Shown here one piece after another: positions 21,857 through 28,218 of a stretch of DNA of 28,218 nucleotides (the first letter of the stretch is position 1; each line of letters starts with the position of its first letter). The position numbers and the translations under genes were made by a program. The stretch spans positions 1-28,218 of the forward strand of contig JAFGBV010000153.1 of the NCBI GenBank assembly GCA_016932955.1. Reading direction: 5' to 3'. The notes under the pieces are model-generated. The model was not told where the DNA came from. It made no database searches and was given only the letters and a program-made list of their open reading frames with translations. Origin of the DNA: Anaerolineales bacterium (GTDB lineage: Bacteria; Chloroflexota; Anaerolineae; Anaerolineales; UBA4823).

Positions 21857-22792
21857 GTGGACGCCAACCGCGCTGACCGGAAAGTCAGTATCACGGTATG
21901 GTATCCGGCTGTGCTGCCGGAAGGCACAACGGGCGACCCGCTGGCGGTCAGCATGGGGCTTGACCCAGACATCAGCGGGGCGCCTTATCCTTTGCTGCTC
22001 TCGTCCACGAAGATGGCTTACGATTTGGCTCCTTCCCTGGTCAGGCATGGCTTTACCTGGGTCAGCGTGGATAACATTGATACTTACCCCAAAATGGATG
22101 AGAACATGGTCAACCAGCCGCGGGATATTCTATTTGCATTGAATCAGGTGGCATCTACTCCGCTAGAGGGTTTGGAAGGGGTGATCGATGCCAACCATGC
22201 GGGGGTGATCGGCTATTCTTTCGACGGCTACAACACGCTGGCAGTGAGCGGGGCGCGAATCGACTCTGCCTATTACCTGGCGCAGTGCCCAACCCCGGAT
22301 GCGGTGACGCAATCGATTTTGCTGGCGCTTTCGGCTTTTGACTGCGCCCCGGCGAGCGCGTGGGATGAATTCTCAGCACTGGCAGGCCCGGCGAGTGCGG
22401 CGAGCGAGGAGGGCTTATGGCAGGCGATGACGGACGAGCGCATCCGGGCTGTGATGCCGCTGGCAGGGGAAGGGTGGTGGTTATTTGGTGAAAGAGGATT
22501 GGCGGCGGTTGACCGGCCTGTGTTGATGCTGGTTGCCACGGATGACGATCTGTACCCGGAAAATCTGCTCATCTACGAGCACTTGGGCACTGCAGATAAA
22601 GCACTGATCTCGTTTGTGGGCAGGGACCACATGATGATCTACAATGAGGAAGATATAGCCTGGATAGCGCATTTTGCGGCGGCTTTTTTTGGCTACCACC
22701 TGCAGGGACGCGCAGACTTAGCAGAATACTTCTCGGAAGATTATGTCTCCCGCTTCGATGACCTGAGCTGGGGGGCGTATTCGGGCGAGTGA
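21857..22792 (+). CDS. Alpha/beta hydrolase (PAF-acetylhydrolase/dienelactone-hydrolase-like), N-terminus interrupted
   Basis: The 311-residue frame from a GTG at 21857 encodes an alpha/beta hydrolase. It has ADRKVSITVWYPA, the elbow GVIGYSFDGYNTL (Ser121), the acid region MLVATDDDLYPENL (Asp229-231), and His258 in GRDHMMIYN. The serine elbow is GxSxD-G rather than the usual GxSxG-G, which is notable. Coding similarity clearly extends upstream of this start through GSYQFGRRSYYF to a lipoprotein signal peptide, but an in-frame TAA at 21797 separates them. The full-length ancestor was therefore probably a lipid-anchored hydrolase. No ribosome binding site is apparent before the GTG. The protein made now may be cytoplasmic, or the gene may be inactive. 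It follows the MFS gene and overlaps the convergent flavodoxin gene by 52 bp. Confidence 0.8.
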   Translation: MDANRADRKVSITVWYPAVLPEGTTGDPLAVSMGLDPDISGAPYPLLLSSTKMAYDLAPSLVRHGFTWVSVDNIDTYPKMDENMVNQPRDILFALNQVASTPLEGLEGVIDANHAGVIGYSFDGYNTLAVSGARIDSAYYLAQCPTPDAVTQSILLALSAFDCAPASAWDEFSALAGPASAASEEGLWQAMTDERIRAVMPLAGEGWWLFGERGLAAVDRPVLMLVATDDDLYPENLLIYEHLGTADKALISFVGRDHMMIYNEEDIAWIAHFAAAFFGYHLQGRADLAEYFSEDYVSRFDDLSWGAYSGE

Positions 22793-23307
22793 AGGCAGGT
22801 AAGGTATAAGTTATCAGCCCAGGCGCGGATGGCATTCCAATCGCGGTGATCGCCTTCTCGCCAGACGCCAAAAAGCACGCTGAGGCGAAACTTCAGCCGG
22901 TCACTGAAAGAGGGGATCTTGCTGATATCCAGCGCGCCGGCAAACAGCCCCTCACTAACAGGCTGCACGAGCGCCCGCACCGGATCGAGCCAGTTGGCGA
23001 CGTGGCTGCGGTATTGCTCGCCGTTCTTCATCGCCAGGGTCATGCATACCTGGAAGGCGGCGAAAGGCTTACTGCGCAGCTCGGCCTGGTGGGTGCGGAT
23101 GAACTGCATGGCGTCGGGCAGCCAGGCGCCACCGTTGATGGCGCTGCCGGCAACCACTGACTGGTAGGATGACAAATCTTTCACTGCGCTCATCGGCAGT
23201 ACATCCACCTGCGCGCCATGTTCGGTGAGGGTTTTTCCAATTGCTTCAGCCACACCGGCGGTGGCGCCAAAGCGGCTGGTATAGGTGACAAGGATTTTTT
23301 GGCTCAC
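22741..23307 (-). CDS. Flavodoxin-domain protein (HemG-like), copy 1
   Basis: This 188-residue protein starts ILVTYTSRFGATAGVAEAIG, with an FMN phosphate loop T-x-T-S-R-F-G-A-T, and continues with VVAGSAINGGAWLPDAMQFI. It ends with the WNAIRAWADNLY helix typical of the flavodoxin_5 / menaquinone-dependent protoporphyrinogen dehydrogenase-like family. The role is likely FMN-linked redox chemistry; whether it works in haem synthesis is unknown. The start is GTG at 23307 after AAGGA with 6 nt spacing. The last ~17 codons lie opposite the end of the hydrolase gene, and this tail (SPEYAPQLRSSKRET) looks non-conserved. A second copy lies at 25140-25739. Confidence 0.88.
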   Translation of the reverse strand: MSQKILVTYTSRFGATAGVAEAIGKTLTEHGAQVDVLPMSAVKDLSSYQSVVAGSAINGGAWLPDAMQFIRTHQAELRSKPFAAFQVCMTLAMKNGEQYRSHVANWLDPVRALVQPVSEGLFAGALDISKIPSFSDRLKFRLSVLFGVWREGDHRDWNAIRAWADNLYLTCLHSPEYAPQLRSSKRET

Positions 23308-23524
23308 TGGTTGTCCTTCTTATCTATGATGAAATTGAATGTGCTTTCAGGCATTTAGAGCCTGTCTGACTGATACACTATTGCGAGGGATGGAATACTC
23401 TGCAGATGCAGGCTGCAATGGTAAAGGCTAGCAGGGCGCCGAGATTGCCCGAGCAAAGCGGGCTGGCACTGGAGGCAGGGGGGCTAGTGGGATTGGGTGG
23501 CGCCTGGGTGGCTGTTAGAACTCC

Positions 23525-25111
23525 TTACCTTCTCCTCAGTTCTTCTACCACTGCCTGTAACAAATCCAACAATTCCTGCTCGCTCAATTCCGCCAAATTC
23601 ACCCCTGACCCAGCCGCTGCCCCCTGCTGTCCACCGTGCTGCACCCCCAGCGTCAGCTCGCCGCGCAGCCAGGCATTCACCTCGGCCACCGAATACACAT
23701 CCTGCAATACTTCGCGCGTCTCGGCATTAATGATCACGTAAAAGCGGGTGCGCGTGGGAGGGTCAATCGCCACATAGCCGGAAAAATACAGCACCACCCG
23801 GTCATTTTCCAAGCGCGGGGCAGGCAAAAGTTCGATCACATCCGTATCCCCGCTGCGAACTTCACTCTCCTCCCCCTGGCTCACGCGCAGCCAGTTCACA
23901 TCTGCGGGGTGGTTTGGCGCGGCCTTGATCTCGGTGGCGAGGGCATCCACGCCCTGATAAGCCTGGTCGCCTGGCAGTTCCCACACATACACGGGTCCAT
24001 CGATCACGTTAGATGGCTCCATCATAATGCCCTTGAGGCTATCTTTATTCAGCGGCCCAAACGGGGTGTACCACATCATTCCGTCGGCAGAAACCAGGTG
24101 ATATGGTGCGCTGTTCTCCTCATTGATTGCACTGCGCTGCACGCTCACCCGCCCTTGCCGCGTGATCAATCCTGCCCAAATGCCATTCCGCCACCCATAA
24201 GCCTCAGTTTTTTTCGCTGCCAGCCACTCCGGCTCAATCTGTATGCCCTCCAAGCGCGGGTCTGCCTCTGCCTCTTCCGGCGCCAGCCACTCCGCACTGC
24301 CATCCGAATGGATCAAGCCAATCTCTGCCACATACGGGACGCGTGCCCACCCGGCGCGCTTGATCAGGCTAATCATTGCCATATAATCGCTGTTTCCATC
24401 CGGCACATAGAGCACCTCATGGAATTCCACAAAGGGGTCGTGCTGGCGGACGAAAAACTCGGCTGAATTCCACAATAACCCATTTTCGGCAAAGGGCATC
24501 TTCTGGCGCACAATCTGCACCTTATCCACACCGGCTGGATCGTACAGGAAGAATCCCTGGGAGGGGTAGATCAACTTGTTCAACAGGTCGAAGCCGCCAT
24601 TTGGCCCAAACTCCGCGACCCAATGGCCATTCACATAATCCAAATCTCCCGGCGCAAAGCGTGTATCGGGGTTTTGATTCTTGAAATTCTCTTGCGCCTC
24701 GGCATACGAAACTGCCCGCGTCTCCATCAGCGGCACAAGCGTTGCCACCGGCTCATAGGCCGTCCGCTCATACAGCCCATGCAGCATCACTGACCCGGAA
24801 ATGATCCACCATAACACCCAAAGCGGCATCAGCGCCGCTCCCACCAAGGCTCCCACTGCCTTCACCCTCAGCTTCAAGCGCGTTGCCAAAGCCACTGTGA
24901 CCCCCAGCATAACGAACAGCAAAAGCCACCCGATCGGATTGCTATAGATACTGAACAAAAACCAACTCATCGGCCACAAGCCGGGCAAAAGCAGCGCCCA
25001 CAAGAGCAACACCGCTGCCAGTATGCCCAAGATCACCATACAGCCTTTCCCCTGAACACTCACCCTGGGAAAGGGGTTATTTCGAACGATGCGTTGCGGC
25101 TTATGGACCAT
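23525..25111 (-). CDS. Large membrane-anchored protein of unknown function
   Basis: This 528-residue protein is not recognised. Residues about 24-110 hold three to four hydrophobic segments (VILGILAAVLLLWALLLPGL, SNPIGWLLLFVMLGVTVALA, ALVGAALMPLWVLWWIISGS). The remainder, about 400 residues, is soluble and probably extracytoplasmic. It has strand-rich blocks such as GHWVAEFGPNGGFDLLNKLI, FHEVLYVPDGNSDYMAMISL, PVYVWELPGDQAYQGVDALA and RTRFYVIINAETREVLQDVY. The last resembles a PepSY/NTF2-like strand pair but is not a firm match. It ends in a short charged coiled-coil-like tail (LSEQELLDLLQAVVEELRRR). The start at 25111 follows AGGAGG with 5 nt spacing; a GTG lies one codon before. It sits between two flavodoxin-domain genes, which may hint at a membrane redox role. 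Confidence 0.8.
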   Translation of the reverse strand: MVHKPQRIVRNNPFPRVSVQGKGCMVILGILAAVLLLWALLLPGLWPMSWFLFSIYSNPIGWLLLFVMLGVTVALATRLKLRVKAVGALVGAALMPLWVLWWIISGSVMLHGLYERTAYEPVATLVPLMETRAVSYAEAQENFKNQNPDTRFAPGDLDYVNGHWVAEFGPNGGFDLLNKLIYPSQGFFLYDPAGVDKVQIVRQKMPFAENGLLWNSAEFFVRQHDPFVEFHEVLYVPDGNSDYMAMISLIKRAGWARVPYVAEIGLIHSDGSAEWLAPEEAEADPRLEGIQIEPEWLAAKKTEAYGWRNGIWAGLITRQGRVSVQRSAINEENSAPYHLVSADGMMWYTPFGPLNKDSLKGIMMEPSNVIDGPVYVWELPGDQAYQGVDALATEIKAAPNHPADVNWLRVSQGEESEVRSGDTDVIELLPAPRLENDRVVLYFSGYVAIDPPTRTRFYVIINAETREVLQDVYSVAEVNAWLRGELTLGVQHGGQQGAAAGSGVNLAELSEQELLDLLQAVVEELRRR

Positions 25112-25139
25112 CACATCCTCCTAACTATGGTAGCGCCTG

Positions 25140-25739
25140 CTATTTCACTTCTGGCTGAAAGGCCGGCAAAATGCTGGATGCCCAGGCTTGAATTGCGGGC
25201 CAATTGCGTTTCTCGCCTGGCTGGGCCTGGATGATGAGCATGGCGAATAACACAGCCCACCATTTCAAGCGCCCGTATTCCAATTTCCCACCGAAGATGG
25301 CGACGCTGGCGGGTTTTGCAGGACGGGTGGCGCGAAGGATGGGCCGCAGATAGTTGGGCAGGGTGGCGTACCGCTCGCGGAAGGAGAGGCTGTTTTCTTT
25401 TGCTGGCGGCTTGGGCAGGTTTTCGTCCACAAAGATGGAAATGCCTTCCACGTTTGTATCAGCCGTGCGGGTCAGGCTCATGGCGGTGATGAAAACAGCC
25501 AGTGGAACATGTTGCAGAGCACGGCGGTGCTTGCGGAGAAATCCCAGGGCAGAACGGTGCCAGCCCATGATCATCGGTGCGCCAACAACAACACCAGCAT
25601 AGCTCTTTATATCCTTGATCTGGCTTAAGGGGAGCACATCTGCCTGCACGCCGCTTTTGGTGAACTGCTCGGCGATTGCCTGGGCTACTTCGGCGGTTGA
25701 GCCAGCCATGGTGGCGTAAGTGACCAATATTCTGCTCAT
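25140..25739 (-). CDS. Flavodoxin-domain protein (HemG-like), copy 2
   Basis: This 199-residue protein starts ILVTYATMAGSTAEVAQAIA, with the FMN loop A-T-M-A-G-S-T, and continues with VVVGAPMIMGWHRSALGFLR and HVPLAVFITAMSLTRTADTN. It ends with RNWPAIQAWASSILPAF, the same terminal helix as copy 1. This is the flavodoxin_5 / HemG-like family. Copy 2 has a longer central segment (FVDENLPKPPAKENSLSFRE). It starts 8 bp after the CoA-binding-domain gene with no obvious ribosome binding site, so translation is probably coupled to that gene. The unknown membrane protein follows 28 bp downstream. Confidence 0.88.
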   Translation of the reverse strand: MSRILVTYATMAGSTAEVAQAIAEQFTKSGVQADVLPLSQIKDIKSYAGVVVGAPMIMGWHRSALGFLRKHRRALQHVPLAVFITAMSLTRTADTNVEGISIFVDENLPKPPAKENSLSFRERYATLPNYLRPILRATRPAKPASVAIFGGKLEYGRLKWWAVLFAMLIIQAQPGEKRNWPAIQAWASSILPAFQPEVK

Positions 25740-25747
25740 TGGTTGGT

Positions 25748-26239
25748 TCAGTCCACTTTGTGAAAGCCCAGGGTGCGGAACATGACCCGCATGATGGCAT
25801 GGCCGATATCGGGCTTGAGATACTGGTTGGGGCAGGCGCCGGGGATAACGGCGATGTTGTTCTCCTTACACATGCGCACTGCTTCTTGCGAAACGCTGGT
25901 CATACCCGCGACCAGGCCTGGCTTTGTGCCCATCATGCAGTGCATCCAGACATGCTTGACGCCCAAGTCAACGCTCTGTTGAACGATTTGATCGGTGACT
26001 TTTGGGCTGGCAAGGATGAAGACGGCATCCGGCTTTTCGGGGATCGATTTTAAGTCCGGATAGCAGGGATCGCCTTCGAAGGTGGTGATGCGAGGGTTGA
26101 CCGCAGACACCGTGTAGCCCGCTGCTTTGAATTTGCGGTAGCTCAGGTTGCAGCCGGTTTCGCGTTTATCTGAGACGCCGACCACAGCGATCCGTTTCTG
26201 AGCGAGAAAATCTTGTACGAGGGTATCGATCTTAGCCAT
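25748..26239 (-). CDS. CoA-binding domain protein (YccU-like)
   Basis: This 163-residue single-domain protein has the Rossmann-like CoA_binding_2 fold: KRIAVVGVSDKRETGCNLSY, KAAGYTVSAVNPRITTFEGD, PCYPDLKSIPEKPDAVFILA, VKHVWMHCMMGTKPGLVAG and NIAVIPGACPNQYLKPD. The length is usual for stand-alone YccU-type proteins. It presumably binds CoA or a nucleotide in the cytoplasm; the physiological role is not established for the family. The start at 26239 follows AAAAGGAATTCCC. It forms a likely two- or three-gene unit with the downstream flavodoxin and membrane-protein genes. Confidence 0.9.
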   Translation of the reverse strand: MAKIDTLVQDFLAQKRIAVVGVSDKRETGCNLSYRKFKAAGYTVSAVNPRITTFEGDPCYPDLKSIPEKPDAVFILASPKVTDQIVQQSVDLGVKHVWMHCMMGTKPGLVAGMTSVSQEAVRMCKENNIAVIPGACPNQYLKPDIGHAIMRVMFRTLGFHKVD

Positions 26240-26271
26240 GGGAATTCCTTTTCTTGATGAGAAGGGTGATG

Positions 26272-26763
26272 CTAAATGATCTTGTCGTTCTTACCGGCTG
26301 CCTGGCGGAGGATCTCCGTCTGGCCGGTATGGTAGCAGTCATGGAAATAAAAGAAAAACACCCATTCCGCTACAGGCATTTCTCGCTCGCCGAAGAAGAC
26401 CAACGGACGTTCCAGCTCTTGCGCGCTGATCGCCCCCAGCCGCTCCGTCAGGATGGTTTGTGTCTGTTCCAGCATAGCAATCAACTGTTCCAATGGCAGC
26501 ACGCCCTCTTCTTCGCCGGTGATCGGCCTGGAATCGTACTCATAGTGCCCCAGGCTGGCAGCGTCGAAGGGGATGTCTTCTACCCCCAGAACCTTGAATA
26601 TGGCCAGCCGGTTGGTAATGATATGGCCAACCACCCAATTCAAGCAGTTGGCGCGGAATGGCAGTTGGATCAAGCTATCGGCCTGGCTCAACCCGGCCAC
26701 TTGATCCTTGATAATCCCTACATTACGGCCAAATGCAAAGGCCAGTGATGCTGGTGTGATCAT
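26272..26763 (-). CDS. DinB-like four-helix-bundle protein
   Basis: This 163-residue helical protein has DinB-superfamily features. An early helix LNWVVGHIITNRLAI carries the first metal-ligand-type histidine. A late helix FFYFHDCYHTGQTEILRQ carries the characteristic H-x3-H pair. The family includes metal-dependent thiol-S-transferases (bacillithiol or mycothiol type) and many uncharacterised members. The frame opens to 26949, but the start at 26763 is fixed by GGAGG 8 nt upstream and gives a normal-length protein beginning MITPASLAFAFGRN. The stop is TAG, 32 bp before the CoA-binding-domain gene. The biochemical role is unknown. Confidence 0.83.
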   Translation of the reverse strand: MITPASLAFAFGRNVGIIKDQVAGLSQADSLIQLPFRANCLNWVVGHIITNRLAIFKVLGVEDIPFDAASLGHYEYDSRPITGEEEGVLPLEQLIAMLEQTQTILTERLGAISAQELERPLVFFGEREMPVAEWVFFFYFHDCYHTGQTEILRQAAGKNDKII

Positions 26764-26875
26764 TGTCAGTCCTCCGGTGAAGGGCAAGTTGGGCCCCTGG
26801 GCGATGCTGTAAGGGGACGCTTTTTTACCAAACAGGATGAATTGTACACTAAAATTTGCCTGACGCCGCTGCGGA

Positions 26876-27439
26876 TCAGGGCAGGTGAGGGGTGATCTCT
26901 TCTTCCAATGCCTGGGGAGAATACATGCCGACGTGGATCGACTTGACAATGCCGTCTACGCCGACCAGGATGGAGGTTGGGAAGCTATTGATGCCCAGGG
27001 CGCCGAGGAGGCGGGAGCTTGGGTCGAGCAGGACCGGGAAAGCCAGGCCCTTTTCTTTGGCAAAAGCCGCCGCTTCCTCTGCGGGATCGCCAGCGTTGAT
27101 GGCGAGGATGACAAAGCCATCGTCCTGGTGGGCTTGATAGTAGGCGTTCAGGTCGGGCATTTCAGCTTTGCAGGGCGGGCACCAGGTGGCCCAGGCATTG
27201 ATCAGCACCACCTGGCCGGCATAGTCGCTCAGGCTGACGGTTTTGCCGTTGATATCGGTGAGGCTGAAATCGGGCAGGGGTTTGCCGATCTGGGCTGGGC
27301 CGGACGCCTGGGAGGAAGGCTTGTCAGTTAACAGGATGGCTGCGGCGGTGATGATCAAGAGCCCGCCAAAGATGAGCAGGATGCGGTTGATTTTCTGCTG
27401 CTGGCGGCGCCTGGCGATAAGTTCTTTGCGCGTGGTCAA
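26876..27439 (-). CDS. Membrane-anchored thioredoxin-like protein (TlpA/ResA type)
   Basis: This 187-residue protein has a basic N-terminus (TTRKELIARRRQQQK), one membrane helix (about residues 20-38, ILLIFGGLLIITAAAILL) and an exported thioredoxin domain. The domain has IGKPLPDFSLTDINGKTVSL and INAWATWCPPCKAEMPDL (active-site Cys87 and Cys90), then INSFPTSILVGVDG with the cis-proline before TSILV. These are the standard features of TlpA/ResA, which reduce disulfides in extracytoplasmic proteins such as apocytochromes c. The frame opens to 27508, but a TTG at 27439 with GGAG 8 nt upstream gives the better start. No cytochrome biogenesis genes are adjacent in the window. Confidence 0.9.
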   Translation of the reverse strand: MTTRKELIARRRQQQKINRILLIFGGLLIITAAAILLTDKPSSQASGPAQIGKPLPDFSLTDINGKTVSLSDYAGQVVLINAWATWCPPCKAEMPDLNAYYQAHQDDGFVILAINAGDPAEEAAAFAKEKGLAFPVLLDPSSRLLGALGINSFPTSILVGVDGIVKSIHVGMYSPQALEEEITPHLP

Positions 27440-27497
27440 TGGTTTGCTCCGGATTAAAGGATTTCTATCTTGTTTTGATGTCAGGACCTGGCTAAGG

Positions 27498-28025
27498 TTA
27501 CACCCCAATATCTGCTGCTACCAGGCGGTAGGCTGGCAGGTATAGCGCGCGGTAGCCTTCAGAATGATGAACGGGCGGGTAGTCATTGGCCTGGAGCCAG
27601 GCAGCAAAGGTGAGCATGTCACCTAATTGCAAGCCAGGGAAATGATTTTGCCGGCAGGCAGATAAGCAATGCTCCCAGGCTTGTTGAAGCTCAGCTTGGG
27701 TTCCCCAGGGGCGCTGGCCGGTTTGCAGGCAGGCGGCTGTCAATGCTTGCAGGTCGCCGTGGATGGCTTTGAAGGGGCGCAAGTTCAGGCGCAGCAGGGT
27801 GTGATCTGGGTGAATAGATTCCAGGAGTGGGTCGTCTGGCCCGGCGTCGAGCGAATCCCATTCGGTCTGCAAGCGCTCTGTAAATGCCTGGGGAGAGGTG
27901 ATGATATGCTCTGGGCCTCGCACGCCCTGGTAGAGCAGCTTGTACACATCACGGGGCGCCATGGCAGGCCGACGCGCCAGGTGTTGCTGGATCAGGGCAA
28001 TGAGCAGGTCGATTTTATGCCACAT
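27498..28025 (-). CDS. Conserved-looking protein of unknown function
   Basis: This 175-residue protein is not recognised. The best start is ATG 28025, giving MWHKIDLLIALIQQHLARRP and then DVYKLLYQGVRGPEHIITS. The latter looks like a conserved signature with a histidine. Further blocks are LRLNLRPFKAIHGDLQALTA and the C-terminal PPVHHSEGYRALYLPAYRLV. The protein is mostly helical and soluble, with no signal peptide. The frame opens to 28142, but that extension (FHHQEIANISYNLALRVDKI) is unlike the rest. The ribosome binding site before 28025 is weak (GAAAG). The stop lies 58 bp before the TlpA-like start. An enzymatic role is possible given the conserved His and Tyr residues but cannot be assigned. 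Confidence 0.7.
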   Translation of the reverse strand: MWHKIDLLIALIQQHLARRPAMAPRDVYKLLYQGVRGPEHIITSPQAFTERLQTEWDSLDAGPDDPLLESIHPDHTLLRLNLRPFKAIHGDLQALTAACLQTGQRPWGTQAELQQAWEHCLSACRQNHFPGLQLGDMLTFAAWLQANDYPPVHHSEGYRALYLPAYRLVAADIGV

Positions 28026-28168
28026 CAGCGCAGAGCTTTCTTTGCGGTTACCGGATAGTCTAAACCTTGCTATTTTATCAACACGTAATGCAAGATTATA
28101 AGAGATATTTGCTATTTCCTGGTGATGAAATCTCGGGCTCATTGGGACTTGCCGTTACAGAGGGCAGG

Positions 28169-28211
28169 TATGGGGGTGTTTTGCGGGCTCCGCCCGCAAA
28201 ACACCCCCATA
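28169..28211. repeat. Perfect 20-bp inverted repeat with 3-nt loop
   Basis: The arms 28169-28188 and 28192-28211 are fully complementary. They begin TATGGGGGTG and end CACCCCCATA, with the GCGGGC-TCC-GCCCGC tip. No T-run follows on either strand. It may be a very strong terminator for a gene outside the window or a dispersed palindromic element. Confidence 0.75.
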
Positions 28212-28218
28212 TATCCGC

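Noticed and set aside
23447..23463. GCCCG-AGCAAAG-CGGGC hairpin as a terminator
   Set aside because: The stem is only 5 bp and no T-run follows on either strand; the evidence is too weak to annotate.
26272..26274. TAG at the end of the DinB-like gene as a recoded codon
   Set aside because: The protein is already complete at normal length, and the sequence after TAG does not continue a recognisable domain.

Overview
The window looks like a piece of a high-GC bacterial chromosome, most likely an Anaerolineae-type Chloroflexota. This rests on overall protein style: an MttB-family expansion beside peptide transporters, secreted beta-helix proteins ending in a YLPxV motif, and AGGAGG-type ribosome binding sites. 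It is an inference from familiarity, not a marker-gene assignment. I see no rRNA, tRNA, CRISPR array, insertion sequence or phage module.

Region 1 (1-12726, all minus strand) is one long, tightly packed operon, transcribed from about 12.8 kb toward position 1. In order it holds two MttB-superfamily methyltransferase paralogues, a lipoprotein solute-binding protein, two peptide/opine-type ABC permeases, two ABC ATPases, an S9 prolyl-oligopeptidase-like serine peptidase, a third MttB paralogue, and an M20 amidohydrolase cut by the window edge. The logic reads as uptake of an N-methylated or peptide/amide-conjugated compound, hydrolysis, and demethylation. None of the MttB genes contains an in-frame UAG, so all are of the non-pyrrolysine type, and no corrinoid protein is encoded in the window. 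A 24-bp near-perfect palindrome lies just upstream of a TATAAT box before the first gene.

Region 2 (12727-13388) is a 660-bp intergenic stretch. It holds an SOS-box-like dyad with a perfect -10 and a very short ORF, possibly a gene remnant. It also holds a perfect 16-bp palindrome, a 19-bp-period direct repeat and several inverted repeats.

Region 3 (13389-15244, plus) is a CPBP intramembrane protease followed by a tandem-GNAT acetyltransferase. It ends at a bidirectional terminator facing a minus-strand ParB-like-domain gene.

Region 4 (15316-17043, minus) is a compact regulatory cassette. A LacI-family repressor has a consensus TTGACA-N17-TATAAT promoter overlapped by a TGCAACCGGTTGCA operator. 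Two more copies of that operator lie in front of the ParB-like gene.

Region 5 (17069-22792, plus) has a leader rich in inverted repeats, two secreted right-handed beta-helix proteins (the second with an IPT/TIG-like domain), an MFS transporter, and an alpha/beta hydrolase whose lipoprotein signal peptide is separated from the body by an in-frame TAA.

Region 6 (22741-28025, minus) holds two HemG-like flavodoxin proteins flanking an unrecognised membrane protein, a CoA-binding-domain protein, a DinB-like protein, a TlpA/ResA-like thioredoxin and an unrecognised conserved-looking protein. The window ends in a perfect 20-bp inverted repeat.
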